NCBI RefSeq assembly: GCF_036246005.1
Contig: NZ_CP109171.1
Location: 4,700,001 to 4,764,000 of the forward strand
DNA from: Streptomyces sp. NBC_01723
Lineage (GTDB): Bacteria > Actinomycetota > Actinomycetes > Streptomycetales > Streptomycetaceae
Reading direction: 5' to 3'
DNA length: 64,000 nt
Below, in pieces: positions 8,616 to 17,070 of the stretch; within the stretch, counting starts at the first letter, position 1, and the number at the start of each line of letters is the position of its first letter. Made by a program: the position numbers and the translations under genes. The notes beneath the pieces were generated by a model. It was not told the DNA's origin. It was given only the letters and a program-made list of their open reading frames with translations, and did not search any database.

Positions 8616-9668
8616 ATGGAGATGAACACCCTCGCGGCCCTCGACTCGCTCGGCTCCATGGGCGGCCTGTTCTCCACCACGGTCCTCTACTCGATCGGGT
8701 GCGGAGTCGCCGTCGGCGGCGGCCTCGCCCTGTTCCTCGTCGCCGTACGCGGACTTCCCGTCAAGCCCGAGCACGAGAAGCGGCAGGCGAGCGAGCGGGC
8801 CAACGAACTCATCCGCTGGGCGGGCCGGCGCGGCTCCCTCGCGGCCATCGTCGGCCTCGTCGTCCTGCTGCTCACCCGCTGGGCGGTGCTGGGCATCGCG
8901 GCCGGCGTCCTCGTCTTCTTCTGGGACCGCCTCTTCGGCGGCGCCGCCGAGGAACGCGCCGCCATGAAGCGGGTGGAGGCGCTCGCCTCCTGGACCGAGT
9001 CTCTGCGCGACACCATCGCGGGCGCCGTCGGCCTGGAGCAGGCCATCCCGGCCTCCGCCCGCGCCGCCGCGCCCGTACTCCGCCCCCACCTGGACTCCCT
9101 GGTCGACCGGCTGCGCTCCCGCACCCCGCTGCCCGACGCGCTCCAGCACCTGGCCGACGAGATCAACGACGCGTCCGCCGACATCATCGTCGCGGCGCTG
9201 ATTCTCAACGCCCGGCTGCGCGGCCCCGGTCTGCGGCAAGTCCTCGGCGCGCTCGCCAAGTCGGCCCGCGAGGAGGTCGACATGCGCCAGCGCGTGATGG
9301 CGCAGCGCGCGTCGACCCGCCGCTCGGTGCAGATCGTCGTCGCGGTGTCGGTGCTGTTCGTCCTCGGCCTGTCCGTCTTCAACCGTGACTTCGTCGAGCC
9401 GTACGGTTCGCCCGTCGGCCAGCTGGTGCTGGCCTGCGTGTGCGGGCTGTTCGCGCTGGGCTTCTGGTGGCTGCGCAAGCTGTCGACCATCGAGACGCCG
9501 GAGCGCTTCCTGGTCCGGGACGGCTCGGATGTGCAGTTCGTGCGCCCGCGCACCCCGGGTCAGCAGGGCAACTCCGGTCCGCCGGGCCAGCCGGGTCAGC
9601 CCGCGCAGCGACTGCCGCAACCGGCACAGCCGTCGCAGGCGTCTGGGGACGAGGGGGTACGACGATGA
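8616..9668 (+). CDS. tadB: TadB-type inner-membrane platform protein (T2SF family)
   Basis: A 350-residue membrane protein of the type II secretion F family, one half of the pilus platform. Hydrophobic spans lie at about residues 20-42, 72-108 and, in the C-terminal half, 229-250 and 265-285. The cytoplasmic T2SF region contains SWTESLRDTIAGAVGLEQAI and ALILNARLRGPGLRQVL, typical of TadB. The C-terminal 45 residues are Gly/Pro/Gln-rich (GQQGNSGPPGQPGQPAQ), an unusual disordered tail. The 3' end overlaps tadC by 4 nt (ATGA). Confidence 0.9.
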   Translation: MEMNTLAALDSLGSMGGLFSTTVLYSIGCGVAVGGGLALFLVAVRGLPVKPEHEKRQASERANELIRWAGRRGSLAAIVGLVVLLLTRWAVLGIAAGVLVFFWDRLFGGAAEERAAMKRVEALASWTESLRDTIAGAVGLEQAIPASARAAAPVLRPHLDSLVDRLRSRTPLPDALQHLADEINDASADIIVAALILNARLRGPGLRQVLGALAKSAREEVDMRQRVMAQRASTRRSVQIVVAVSVLFVLGLSVFNRDFVEPYGSPVGQLVLACVCGLFALGFWWLRKLSTIETPERFLVRDGSDVQFVRPRTPGQQGNSGPPGQPGQPAQRLPQPAQPSQASGDEGVRR

Positions 9669-10585
9669 ACCTGACCATGCCGGTCCTGGTCGGCGCCGTC
9701 ATCGGCCTGGGCATCTACGCCCTGGTCCGCGCACTGATGCCGAGCAGACGCAGCCCGATCCAGCAGGTCGCCCGGATCGACGCGATGCGGGCGCGCGGGG
9801 CGGCGTACGGGTCGTCGCGGGCGGCGCAGGACACCAGCCGCCTCGGCTCGCTGCGGGCCCAGGTCGGCGCACGCGTCGCCGAGCTGTACCTCCAGCAGGG
9901 CTGGGAGCAGCGCTCGCTGCGCGCGGACCTGGCGGTGCTGGACCGCAGCTGGGAGAAGTTCCTGGCGACGAAGGCGCTGCTGGCGGCGGGCGGTCTGTTC
10001 TTCGGCCCGTTCCTGTTCGCGATCGTATGGACGCTGGGCTTCGGCGACAGTCCGATCATCCCGGTCTGGCTGGCCCTGCTCTGCGCGGCGCTCTTCTTCT
10101 TCCTCCCCGACCTGGAGGTACGCAGGGACGCCGCGGAGAAGCGCCGTGACCTGAGGCGCGTCATCGGCGCGTACCTGGACCTGGTCTCCATGAGCCTGGC
10201 CGGCGGACGCGGTCTGCCCGAGGCCCTGATGGCGGCGGCGGAGGTGTCGGACGGCTGGGCGACCCACCGCATCCGCAACGCCCTGGCCGACGCGCGCATC
10301 ACCGGCATCAGCCAGTGGCAGGCGCTGGGCCAGCTCGGCGAGGACCTGGGCGTCGAGGAACTCAAGGACCTCTCCGCCTCGCTCGCCCTGGTGGCGGACG
10401 ACGGCGCGAAGGTCCGGGAGTCCCTGGCCTCCCGCGCGGAGACCATGCGCCACCGCGAACTGTCCGAGATCGAGGGCAGCGCGGGCGAGAAGTCCCAGTC
10501 GATGCTCGTGGCGCAGCTCCTGCTGTGCGCCGGGTTCCTGGTGTTCCTGATCTATCCCGCGGCGATGCGGGTGTTCCAGGTGTGA
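9665..10585 (+). CDS. tadC: TadC-type inner-membrane platform protein (T2SF family)
   Basis: A 306-residue second T2SF-family platform protein. It has an N-terminal span (about 5-22), two central spans (about 100-122 and 127-145) and a C-terminal span (about 280-300). The cytoplasmic domain carries GAYLDLVSMSLAGGRGLPEAL and ends with SQSMLVAQLLLCAGFLVFLI, as usual for TadC. The ATG at 9665 overlaps the tadB stop. With TadB it should form the membrane base on which TadA acts. A 65-bp gap separates it from the pilin gene. Confidence 0.9.
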   Translation: MNLTMPVLVGAVIGLGIYALVRALMPSRRSPIQQVARIDAMRARGAAYGSSRAAQDTSRLGSLRAQVGARVAELYLQQGWEQRSLRADLAVLDRSWEKFLATKALLAAGGLFFGPFLFAIVWTLGFGDSPIIPVWLALLCAALFFFLPDLEVRRDAAEKRRDLRRVIGAYLDLVSMSLAGGRGLPEALMAAAEVSDGWATHRIRNALADARITGISQWQALGQLGEDLGVEELKDLSASLALVADDGAKVRESLASRAETMRHRELSEIEGSAGEKSQSMLVAQLLLCAGFLVFLIYPAAMRVFQV

Positions 10586-10650
10586 CGCCAGCCGCAGGCC
10601 ACTCCGAGCCGCTTCGCCCCCAGAACTGACACGAGAGGACAGAACTCACC

Positions 10651-10911
10651 ATGAACGGACGGAACTTCCGCACCGGCACGACGGGCATCGTGCCCGTGGA
10701 CTTCCTGATCACCTTCCTGCGGGCCCGCGTGGACCGCGCCCGCTCCGGCGAGCTGGACCGCGGCGCCTCCGCGGTCGAGTGGGTCATCATCTCCGCGGTC
10801 GTCGTCGCGATCGTCGGCGTGGTGGCCGCCATCATCAACGCCGCGCTCAGCGACGGCGCCAACAAGGTCGGCGACTGCATCAAGGGCGCGGACGCGGGCA
10901 AGACCTGCTGA
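10651..10911 (+). CDS. Flp-type pilin precursor
   Basis: An 86-residue prepilin. The cleavage site is predicted after Gly38 in ELDRG/ASAVEW: Glu at mature position +5 followed by an aromatic (Trp here, Tyr in most Flp pilins), then about 20 hydrophobic residues (VIISAVVVAIVGVVAAIINA). The mature pilin would be only 48 residues, typical for Flp, but the 38-residue leader is longer than usual. Two cysteines near the C-terminus (GDCIKG...KTC) could form a disulfide, which is not typical of Flp. The prepilin peptidase at 27599-28336 is the likely processing enzyme. RBS GAGAGGA precedes the ATG. Confidence 0.9.
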   Translation: MNGRNFRTGTTGIVPVDFLITFLRARVDRARSGELDRGASAVEWVIISAVVVAIVGVVAAIINAALSDGANKVGDCIKGADAGKTC

Positions 10912-10942
10912 CCGGCCGAGGTACGGCGCTGACGGGGACGAT

Positions 10943-11473
10943 GTGACGGGACGGACGGGGACGGGGATGCCGGGTGCCGCGCGCGGCGTACGCGGCGTGC
11001 TCGGCGGCGCCTTGGGGGGCGTACGCAGACGGGTGCGCCGCAGGGTGGAGACCGCGCGGGACGCCGCGGCCACCCGCGGCGACGACTCCGGCATGACCGC
11101 GATCGAGTTCGTGCTGCTCACGCCGGTGCTGTTTTTCATGATCTTCGCGACGGTGCAGTTCGGGCTGTACTTCTTCGCCGACCACGTGGCGCAGGCGGCG
11201 GCCCAGGCGGGCGCGCGCAAGGCCCGCGCGACGGCCGACGCCCAGCCCGGCGGCTGGCGCGGCGAGGCCCAGGACGTCGTCGACAGCTACATCCGCCAAC
11301 TCGGCCCGCAGCTGGTCCTGTCCCCGGACGTGAAGCTGCTCCAGCCGGAACAGGACACGGTGGGCGTGGAGATCACGGCGCGCATCCCGACGGTGTTCCC
11401 GGGCCTCGACCTGACGGTGCACGCGCAGTCGATGGGCCCGGTGGAACGCTTCGTGCAGGAGGGCGAGAACTAG
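10943..11473 (+). CDS. TadE-like pseudopilin
   Basis: A 176-residue membrane protein of the TadE family. After an Arg-rich N-terminal 47 residues, DDSG/MTAIEFVLLTPVLFF gives a prepilin-peptidase-like site with Glu at +5 and a single hydrophobic helix, followed by an extracytoplasmic domain. TadE-type minor pilins help initiate or tip the Flp pilus. The GTG start at 10943 lies 31 bp after the pilin gene. The stop abuts the next ATG (TAGATG), so translation is probably coupled. The start could instead be at an internal GTG; the long basic leader makes the exact N-terminus uncertain. Confidence 0.87.
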   Translation: MTGRTGTGMPGAARGVRGVLGGALGGVRRRVRRRVETARDAAATRGDDSGMTAIEFVLLTPVLFFMIFATVQFGLYFFADHVAQAAAQAGARKARATADAQPGGWRGEAQDVVDSYIRQLGPQLVLSPDVKLLQPEQDTVGVEITARIPTVFPGLDLTVHAQSMGPVERFVQEGEN

Positions 11474-11905
11474 ATGAACCTCTCCCGCATCACGCGGAGC
11501 CGCCGCCGGCCCGGGACGGACGAGGGCCTGTCCACCATCGAGGTGGTCATCCTCGCCCCGGTGATGATCCTCTTCATCCTGGTCCTGGTCGCCTTCGGCC
11601 AGTTGGTCGACGGCCGGGGCGCGCTCGACGGCGCGGCGAGGGACGCCGCCCGCGCGGGCTCGATCCAGAAGGACCACGGCACGGCCATCGCGGAGGCCAG
11701 GAAGGCGGCGGAGTCCAACCTCACGGACGTCTGCTCCGGCCCCGTCTCGGTCGTCCAGAAGAGCGCCGGCTTCGAACCGGACACCCTCTTCACGGTCGAG
11801 GTGAGCTGCGAGGTGCGCGGCCTGGCCTCGATCGGCCTGAACGTCCCGACGACCCTCTCGGCGACCTTCAGCTCCCCGCTGGACCCGTACCGGAGGACCG
11901 CGTGA
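11474..11905 (+). CDS. TadE/TadF-like pseudopilin
   Basis: A 143-residue protein with the same design as its upstream neighbour. DEG/LSTIEVVILAPVMIL at about residues 17-31 shows Gly at -1 and Glu at +5 before one membrane helix. The periplasm-facing part contains two cysteines (DVCSGPVS and VSCEVRG), a likely disulfide. It overlaps the next gene by 4 nt (GTGA). Probably a second minor pilin, cleaved by the same peptidase as the Flp pilin. Confidence 0.87.
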   Translation: MNLSRITRSRRRPGTDEGLSTIEVVILAPVMILFILVLVAFGQLVDGRGALDGAARDAARAGSIQKDHGTAIAEARKAAESNLTDVCSGPVSVVQKSAGFEPDTLFTVEVSCEVRGLASIGLNVPTTLSATFSSPLDPYRRTA

Positions 11906-12363
11906 GATCTCCCGTACGCGAGTGGCTCGCCGCCCGGCGCGCGCACCTGGACGACCGCGGCTCGGGCGCCGGCGCGGTCATCATCTTCGCCCTGGTCTTC
12001 CTCTCCCTCTCCGCCTTCGTCATCGACGGCGGCATGTCCATCTCGAAGCGCGAACGCGCCGCGGACATCGCCGAACAGGCCGCGCGCTACGCCGCCCAGG
12101 ACATCGACCGCGAGGCCCTCTACGACGACGTGGGCGGCCCCGCCCCCATCAACTACGAGAACTGCGACGCCCGGGTCAAGGCCTTCGCCACGGAGATGGA
12201 CATGACCGGCGCGGACATCGCCGCGACATACTGCGTCACGGCCGACGCGGCCCAGGTCGAGGTCGAGGTCCAGCTCACGTACTCCCCGGTCTTCACCGGC
12301 ATGTTCTACGGCGGCGACGTGGTGGTCCACGGGCAGGCGGTGGCGGAGAACGAGGTGGGGTGA
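11902..12363 (+). CDS. TadG-like pilus-associated membrane protein
   Basis: A 153-residue protein with a DDRGSGAGAVIIFALVF start region and a hydrophobic helix at about 22-42, followed by FVIDGGMSISKRERAADIAEQAARYAA, split here as FVIDGGM...RAADIAEQAARYAA, which is the Tad/TadG signature for a periplasmic-side helix. Unlike the three preceding pilin-like proteins it has no Glu at +5 after the glycine, so it may not be processed or may process differently. Two cysteines (ENCDA, TYCVT) lie in the outer domain. It is the last gene of the Tad operon. Confidence 0.82.
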   Translation: MRSPVREWLAARRAHLDDRGSGAGAVIIFALVFLSLSAFVIDGGMSISKRERAADIAEQAARYAAQDIDREALYDDVGGPAPINYENCDARVKAFATEMDMTGADIAATYCVTADAAQVEVEVQLTYSPVFTGMFYGGDVVVHGQAVAENEVG

Positions 12364-12410
12364 CCCGGAACCGCGGTGGCGGGCGCTGACGTTGCGTGGA
12401 GGAGGAGAGC

Positions 12411-12737
12411 ATGGGTGACCAGGAAGCCGACATCGACCGGATCCGGGAGTGCGCCCGGGCTCTGAGCCGAATCCGGGGAACGTTCGCCGAACGGGCCAAT
12501 CCAGCGGAGGGGTACGGCGTCGGCGAGATCGGGTCGGAGAAGATCCTCGATGCCTTCGAGAAGTTCGGCAGCAACTGGAAGATCCACCGCAGACAGCTGA
12601 CGGACGAGCTGGAGAAGCTGCACGGGGTCACCAAGGGCGCGGCGGACGCGTACGACAAGATCGACCACGAGCTGGCGGAGGCGCTGCGCCGCGCGGACCG
12701 GAAGGCGAAGAGCGGCAAGAAGGAGGCGGGCAGGTGA
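12411..12737 (+). CDS. Esx/WXG100-like small helical protein
   Basis: A 108-residue protein. I start it at the ATG 12411 because GGAGGAGGAGAG lies directly before it; an upstream in-frame start at 12396 has no such site. It is all-helical and charged with a lysine-rich end, and it contains DAFEKFGSNWKIHRRQL, matching the D-F-x-x-N-W-x-x-x-R block of the paralogs at 1-244 and 16713-17045. This is the size and helix-turn-helix hairpin shape of WXG100-family T7SS substrates or their partners. It overlaps the next gene by 4 nt (GTGA), so both products are probably made together and may bind each other. Confidence 0.85.
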   Translation: MGDQEADIDRIRECARALSRIRGTFAERANPAEGYGVGEIGSEKILDAFEKFGSNWKIHRRQLTDELEKLHGVTKGAADAYDKIDHELAEALRRADRKAKSGKKEAGR

Positions 12738-14158
12738 CGCGTCCCGCAGCCCACCGCTGGGCGGTGCTCGACGAGACCTCCGACCCGATACCCGGCGATC
12801 CCGAGGAGGTGGCCCGGCTCGGCCGGCAGTTGCGCAAGACCGCCGAGGCCATCGAGAAGGAGGCCCGGGAGATCAAGGAACTGGCCTCCGTCGAGAACTG
12901 GAAGGGCAAGGCGGCCACCGAGTTCCGCGGAGCGGCCGAGGGCGCCGGTGACAAGCTCCGCAAGGCGTTCAAGCGGTACGACGAGGCCGCCGACGCGCTC
13001 GGTACGCGCGTCGTGGACGGGGTGTGCAGCACGGAGTACGCCTCGGAGCTGCACCGGGCTCAGCAGATGGCCGACAAGGCGTTGCACGACGCCGAGGCCG
13101 CCGACGAGGACGACCGCGCCGCGCAGCGGTCACTGGACGGGCAGCCCGAGGACGTACCCAAGGACGATCCCGACACCAAGAAGTACAAGGAGCAGCAGGA
13201 GAACGCCTCGTCGGCGCTGTCCGCGGCCAAGGAGGCACTGCGCGCCGCCAAGGAGGTCCGCGACGCCGCCGCGAGCCGGGCGGCGGACGCGATCCACGAC
13301 GTCATCGAGAACGACGGTCTCAAGGACGGCTGGACGGACAAGTTCAAGAACTGGGTCCACGAGAACGCCGGCTGGCTCACCCAGATCTCCAAATGGGCGG
13401 GCCGAATCGCGTTGTGGGCAGGCGTGGCGGCGCTCGCCCTGGGCTGGATCCCGGTCATCGGCCAGGCCATCGCCGTCGTCGCCAACGCCGTTGCCCTGCT
13501 GGCCAGCGTCGTCGCCCTCGCGACCGACCTGGTGCTGGCGCTCGGAGGTGAGGGCAGCTGGAAGTCGGTGATCCTGGACGCCGTCGGCGTCGCCACCTTC
13601 GGCCTCGGACGCGCGGCGATGGCGGGTGCCAAGGGCGTCGCGGCAGGCAGCAAGACGCTCGCGCGGAGCAACCTCTACAAGAACGCCGTGGCCTCCGGAA
13701 TGAAGACCAACAAGGCATGGAACCTCGCCAATCGGGGTGCGCAGGGCGCCATCCGCGGCAAGGACGCCGCACGGGCGATGGCCGCGATGCCCAAGGGGAA
13801 GCTGCCCACCTGGAGCAACCTGAAGGAGGGGTTCAGTCCCGTCTCCCTGTACCGCGACAGCGTCGACGGCGTGAAGTCCATCGGCAACGCGTTCTCCAGG
13901 CAGGGCTGGCGCGAGGGTCTCCAGGGCATGGCCGCGCCCCGTTCGGCGGGCACCCTCGATCCCGACCTGGCCAGGGCGGCCGCCGACCTCGACGGCATCG
14001 CACCCGCGGCGACGCAGATGCCGGCGGTCAGCAGCGCCCTGAACAACTTCTCCGGCCAGACCAATGTGTGGGCCGGTGCCACGGCCACGGGTGTCGCCGC
14101 CGGTTCCGAGGGCGCCTACGGCGCGGTCACGTCCCTGTACGAAGGGGCCACGGGATGA
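12734..14158 (+). CDS. Large T7SS-associated protein with helical head and membrane-active middle
   Basis: A 474-residue protein starting at GTG 12734, overlapping the Esx-like gene. The N-terminus (WAVLDETSDPIPGDPEEV) and the following 190 residues of coiled helices with W-x-G-K-A (NWKGKAATEF) resemble the WXG/LXG-like heads of actinobacterial T7SS substrates. The middle (about 200-285) has a hydrophobic cluster with a W-x-G-x-x-x-L-A-L-G-W-I-P-V-I-G hairpin and a Val/Ala-rich segment that may insert in membranes. It is clearly paralogous to 18050-19588 over the first 320 residues (DPxPGDP, KxW.GK, hydrophobic middle), but it ends without a toxin-like tip. Role inferred: secreted or membrane-embedded substrate, non-toxic in this copy. 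Confidence 0.78.
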   Translation: MTRPAAHRWAVLDETSDPIPGDPEEVARLGRQLRKTAEAIEKEAREIKELASVENWKGKAATEFRGAAEGAGDKLRKAFKRYDEAADALGTRVVDGVCSTEYASELHRAQQMADKALHDAEAADEDDRAAQRSLDGQPEDVPKDDPDTKKYKEQQENASSALSAAKEALRAAKEVRDAAASRAADAIHDVIENDGLKDGWTDKFKNWVHENAGWLTQISKWAGRIALWAGVAALALGWIPVIGQAIAVVANAVALLASVVALATDLVLALGGEGSWKSVILDAVGVATFGLGRAAMAGAKGVAAGSKTLARSNLYKNAVASGMKTNKAWNLANRGAQGAIRGKDAARAMAAMPKGKLPTWSNLKEGFSPVSLYRDSVDGVKSIGNAFSRQGWREGLQGMAAPRSAGTLDPDLARAAADLDGIAPAATQMPAVSSALNNFSGQTNVWAGATATGVAAGSEGAYGAVTSLYEGATG

Positions 14159-15489
14159 CGCTGCCCCCCGAGCCCGCGCTCCGCCCGGCCGGCTCACGCG
14201 GTCCGGGACTGGAACGCTGCCGGGTGTCCCGGCTGTTCGCCGAGGACGGCGAGCTGGTGCTGCGCACCCGTCGCCGTACCCGGCGCCTTCCGGTGGGCGG
14301 TACGGGCATCGCACGGGCCGTCTTCGTGGACGTTCCCGGTGCGGACAAGGAGCGTATGGGGCCCCCGATCCCCGGCTCCTGGGGAGAACTGCAGCTGCAG
14401 GACCGGGACGGTGGTCCGATCGCCCGACTCGACGTGGAGCAGTGGCTGCCCGAGTCTCCGGTGCTGCCCAAACGATTCGTTCAGGGCGAGCACCTTCTCG
14501 GACGCTCGGGTGTGGCCTCGCTGCTCAAAGCGGCCGGCATTCCCCTGCACGTGGTCCGGGACAGAAACGATCCGCTGGTGGCGTCGGGCGGGGGCATCTG
14601 GCTCGGGCCGGGTGGCGACTTCCCGCTCTGGTACTGGGCGGTCCGCGCCGCCGCCGGGGTCACCTGGTTCGCCGCGTTCACGTTCCTCGTCTTCTCCGGC
14701 ACCGCCCCGCTGTGGGCCGTACTCCTCCTGGCGTCCGCCGCGTTCGCGGCCCCGCTCACCCGGCTCGCCCTGCGCGCCTGGACGGCGCTGCACCGCGACC
14801 GGCACGCTCCAGTCGTCCGCGAGCGCGTCGCCCCGTCGCCCGCACCGGGGTGCGGTGCGACCGTCAGGTTCCGCCGGGAGACGGAACTGCGCGTGCAGGA
14901 CGCGGATCTCGTCCTGCGGGACCTGGGCGGGCAGGAGTACTGGTTCCCGCTGACCGGGCCGCACGCCGTGCGAAGCCTGGCCCGGGTGAACGCCCACACC
15001 GGCACCCCGCTCGGGGTGGAGGTGCGGGGCCCGGGGGAACAGGTGCGGGCCGTGCTCCCGTGGGACCTCTGGTTCGTCGGCGAGTCGGGCGCCGAGGGCT
15101 GGTCCCGGCTGCGCCGCGCCGCCGGGCTGACGGTGTCCGAACGCCGCCTGGGCCCGAAGACGCACTGGCCCAAAGGGCCTGTCCTGGGCCCGCGGATGCT
15201 CCCGGAGTCGCCCCGTGCGGCCCGCCGCGTATCGCGCTTCCCCGGCACCATCGCCGGCGTCTCGTCGACGGCCGTCATGGCCTTCGCGTCGGCCTTCTCC
15301 GTGGTGCAGGGACTGGGGATCTCCGATGAGCACCCCGAGGCGTCACTGGCGGCGGTGCTGATGGGGGCCCTCGGCCTGGTCCTTCAGGCCGCACCGTACG
15401 CCGCCCACCAACTGGACGGCCGCCTCCGGCTCGACAGGCCGCTTCGGCCACTTAGGTCGCAACAGACATCCAGGGAGGCTTCCGGATGA
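14155..15489 (+). CDS. Membrane protein in T7SS-like cluster
   Basis: A 444-residue protein that starts at an ATG overlapping the previous stop (ATGA). Soluble N-terminal part (about 1-155) with a beta-rich, Arg-rich composition; two adjacent membrane spans (about 160-182 and 186-203); a second soluble domain (about 220-365); and two final spans (about 370-392 and 400-420). The two soluble domains both begin with RxxTR/RRETELR-like strands followed by VLR(T/D) and LPxxG, which suggests an internal duplication of one fold. No catalytic motif recognised. Position between the large helical protein and the two small paralogous proteins suggests it belongs to the same secretion or immunity module. 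Confidence 0.78.
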   Translation: MTLPPEPALRPAGSRGPGLERCRVSRLFAEDGELVLRTRRRTRRLPVGGTGIARAVFVDVPGADKERMGPPIPGSWGELQLQDRDGGPIARLDVEQWLPESPVLPKRFVQGEHLLGRSGVASLLKAAGIPLHVVRDRNDPLVASGGGIWLGPGGDFPLWYWAVRAAAGVTWFAAFTFLVFSGTAPLWAVLLLASAAFAAPLTRLALRAWTALHRDRHAPVVRERVAPSPAPGCGATVRFRRETELRVQDADLVLRDLGGQEYWFPLTGPHAVRSLARVNAHTGTPLGVEVRGPGEQVRAVLPWDLWFVGESGAEGWSRLRRAAGLTVSERRLGPKTHWPKGPVLGPRMLPESPRAARRVSRFPGTIAGVSSTAVMAFASAFSVVQGLGISDEHPEASLAAVLMGALGLVLQAAPYAAHQLDGRLRLDRPLRPLRSQQTSREASG

Positions 15490-16097
15490 CGCCCACCGAG
15501 AACGACACGGCCCCCGCCGACTACCGTCTGCTGCTGCCCGACGGCTGGTTCCGGATCCTGCTCGACCCCGACATGCGGAACAGGTCCGTCGACGCCTTGG
15601 TGGAGCGCCAGTTCCACGGCATCGACAACGCACCGCATCTCAAGGAGGAGTTGCGCTCGGACCTGCAACGCCGCGCCGCCAAGGCGTATCGCAGCGGGGG
15701 CATCGAGCTCTACCTCAGTCTCCAGGAGGCGGGCCCCTTCACCGTGCCCGCCTCGCTGCTGGTCACGCTGGCACCGCTGCGCCATGCCGAGCCGCTGCCG
15801 CCCGAGGACCTGGCCCGAGCCCTGGCAGCGGAGGCCGAGCCGGGAGAGACACCGGAGGTGAGTGTCGAGGAACTGGCCGCCGGCGTCGCCGTACGCGTGC
15901 GCAGACGCACACAGCAGCCCTCTGCGGACAGCGACGCGAGCGCCGAGCACGCCTCCGTCTCCGTGGAATACCACGTGCCCGTGCCCGGCACGGCGGCTTT
16001 CCTCCTGCTCACTTTCTCCACGCCCCTGGAACCGATCGCCGATGCCATGGCCGGCCTCTTCGACGCCATCGCCGGTTCACTGACCTGGACGGAGTGA
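15486..16097 (+). CDS. Small soluble protein, paralog of 16094-16699 and 17071-17697
   Basis: A 203-residue soluble protein with no signal peptide. Its pattern is L-L-L-P-D-G-W-F-R-I-L-L-D-P near the start, a charged V-x-x-L-V-E-R-Q-F helix, and an end of the form F-D-A-I-A-G-S-L-T-W. The proteins at 16094-16699 and 17071-17697 follow the same order (P-x-x-W, Arg/Glu-rich helix, L-x-x-V-x-D-A-I/F at the end), so all three are paralogs of one actinobacterial family linked to Esx-like genes. The fold resembles PsbP/LpqN-like or T7SS chaperone proteins, which I infer only from length and pattern. Overlaps both neighbours by 4 nt. Confidence 0.78.
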   Translation: MTPTENDTAPADYRLLLPDGWFRILLDPDMRNRSVDALVERQFHGIDNAPHLKEELRSDLQRRAAKAYRSGGIELYLSLQEAGPFTVPASLLVTLAPLRHAEPLPPEDLARALAAEAEPGETPEVSVEELAAGVAVRVRRRTQQPSADSDASAEHASVSVEYHVPVPGTAAFLLLTFSTPLEPIADAMAGLFDAIAGSLTWTE

Positions 16098-16699
16098 CCA
16101 CTGCCGTGACCGCCGACGACCTCTCGAACCTGGGCCTGGAGTGCTCGGAGGACTGGGTGCCGTTCCCCGTCGCCGGGACGCTGGACCTGGACTACTGGGC
16201 GAAGCACCAGGCGGCCGACCTCGCCGAACGGTACGAGCGCGACGGGGAGAAGGGCAGCACCCGGCTCCTGGCCCGCGACCTGAGGCGTGCCGCGGCGGAC
16301 AGCCGTACGCGTGAGCCGCTGGGCGCGTTCGGCTGGTACATCAGCGGCCATCACACCGTCGCGGCCGTTCTCGAACTCGACGCGATCCGTCCGGACGGCA
16401 CCTTCCCCGAGGTCACCCTCGAGTTGCTCACGCAGCACATGTCGGCGCGAGACTTCGGCGAGCCGGACGTCCGCCAACTCCGGCTGCCGCTCGGCGACGC
16501 GGTGCGCATCCGGCAGAACCTGATCGAGGAGAAGAAGCGCCTCCTCGGCCCGCGCCCCGTGGTGCGCACCCTGTTCTACGGAGTCCGCCCGGCCACGGCG
16601 GACGCTGCCGTCACCCTGCTGGCGTCCTGGACGGAGCCGGTGCTGGACGAACCGCTGGAGGCCGTCGTGGACGCCATCGCCCAGACCCTCCACCTGTGA
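16094..16699 (+). CDS. Small soluble protein, paralog of 15486-16097
   Basis: A 201-residue soluble protein beginning at a GTG that overlaps the previous stop. It shares the family outline seen in 15486-16097: an early tryptophan motif (SEDWVPFPVAG), an Arg/Glu-rich helix (LAERYERDGEKGSTRLL) and a final amphipathic helix (EAVVDAIAQTLHL). It closes the plus-strand T7SS-like cluster and faces the minus-strand cluster with only 13 bp between the stop codons. No catalytic residues recognised. Confidence 0.78.
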   Translation: MTTAVTADDLSNLGLECSEDWVPFPVAGTLDLDYWAKHQAADLAERYERDGEKGSTRLLARDLRRAAADSRTREPLGAFGWYISGHHTVAAVLELDAIRPDGTFPEVTLELLTQHMSARDFGEPDVRQLRLPLGDAVRIRQNLIEEKKRLLGPRPVVRTLFYGVRPATADAAVTLLASWTEPVLDEPLEAVVDAIAQTLHL

Positions 16700-16712
16700 C
16701 GCCCGGGCCGGC

Positions 16713-17045
16713 CTACTTGCCGCCGCCCTTCCCGCCCCGCTTGTCCTCCGTCTTCACGGCCTTGTTGACCTGCTTGGTCAGCTCGTCGTCGAGCTTCTTG
16801 AACTCGCGGACGACAGCGTCCGACATGTCGCCGAGCGCGTCGAGCTGCTGGGAGATGTCCTCACGGCCGTCCTCCCAGTTCGACTCGAAGTCGCCGAGGG
16901 CGTCATTCACGCTGCCGTCGCCGATGTCGTCCTTGTACGACTCGAAGAGCTTCTTCGTGTGGTTCAGTCGGGTCTTGAGCGACCGCAACTGGCGCCCGTA
17001 GTCCTCCAGCTCGGTCAGCGGGATCGCGAGGTCGCTCTTGGCCAT
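16713..17045 (-). CDS. Esx/WXG100-like small helical protein
   Basis: A 110-residue helical protein with LGDFESNWEDGREDI, the shared D-F-x-x-N-W-x-x-x-R motif of the three Esx-like proteins in this window. The N-terminal helix (LEDYGRQLRSLKTRL) also matches the equivalents at 1-244 and 12411-12737. The C-terminus is Lys/Gly-rich (KRGGKGGGK). The ATG at 17045 is 25 bp after the preceding gene of the minus cluster, so it is probably cotranscribed as the last gene there. Expected partner or co-substrate of the large protein at 18050-19588. Confidence 0.85.
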   Translation of the reverse strand: MAKSDLAIPLTELEDYGRQLRSLKTRLNHTKKLFESYKDDIGDGSVNDALGDFESNWEDGREDISQQLDALGDMSDAVVREFKKLDDELTKQVNKAVKTEDKRGGKGGGK

Positions 17046-17070
17046 GCGCGAAGTCCTCTCTGCGGTCGGG

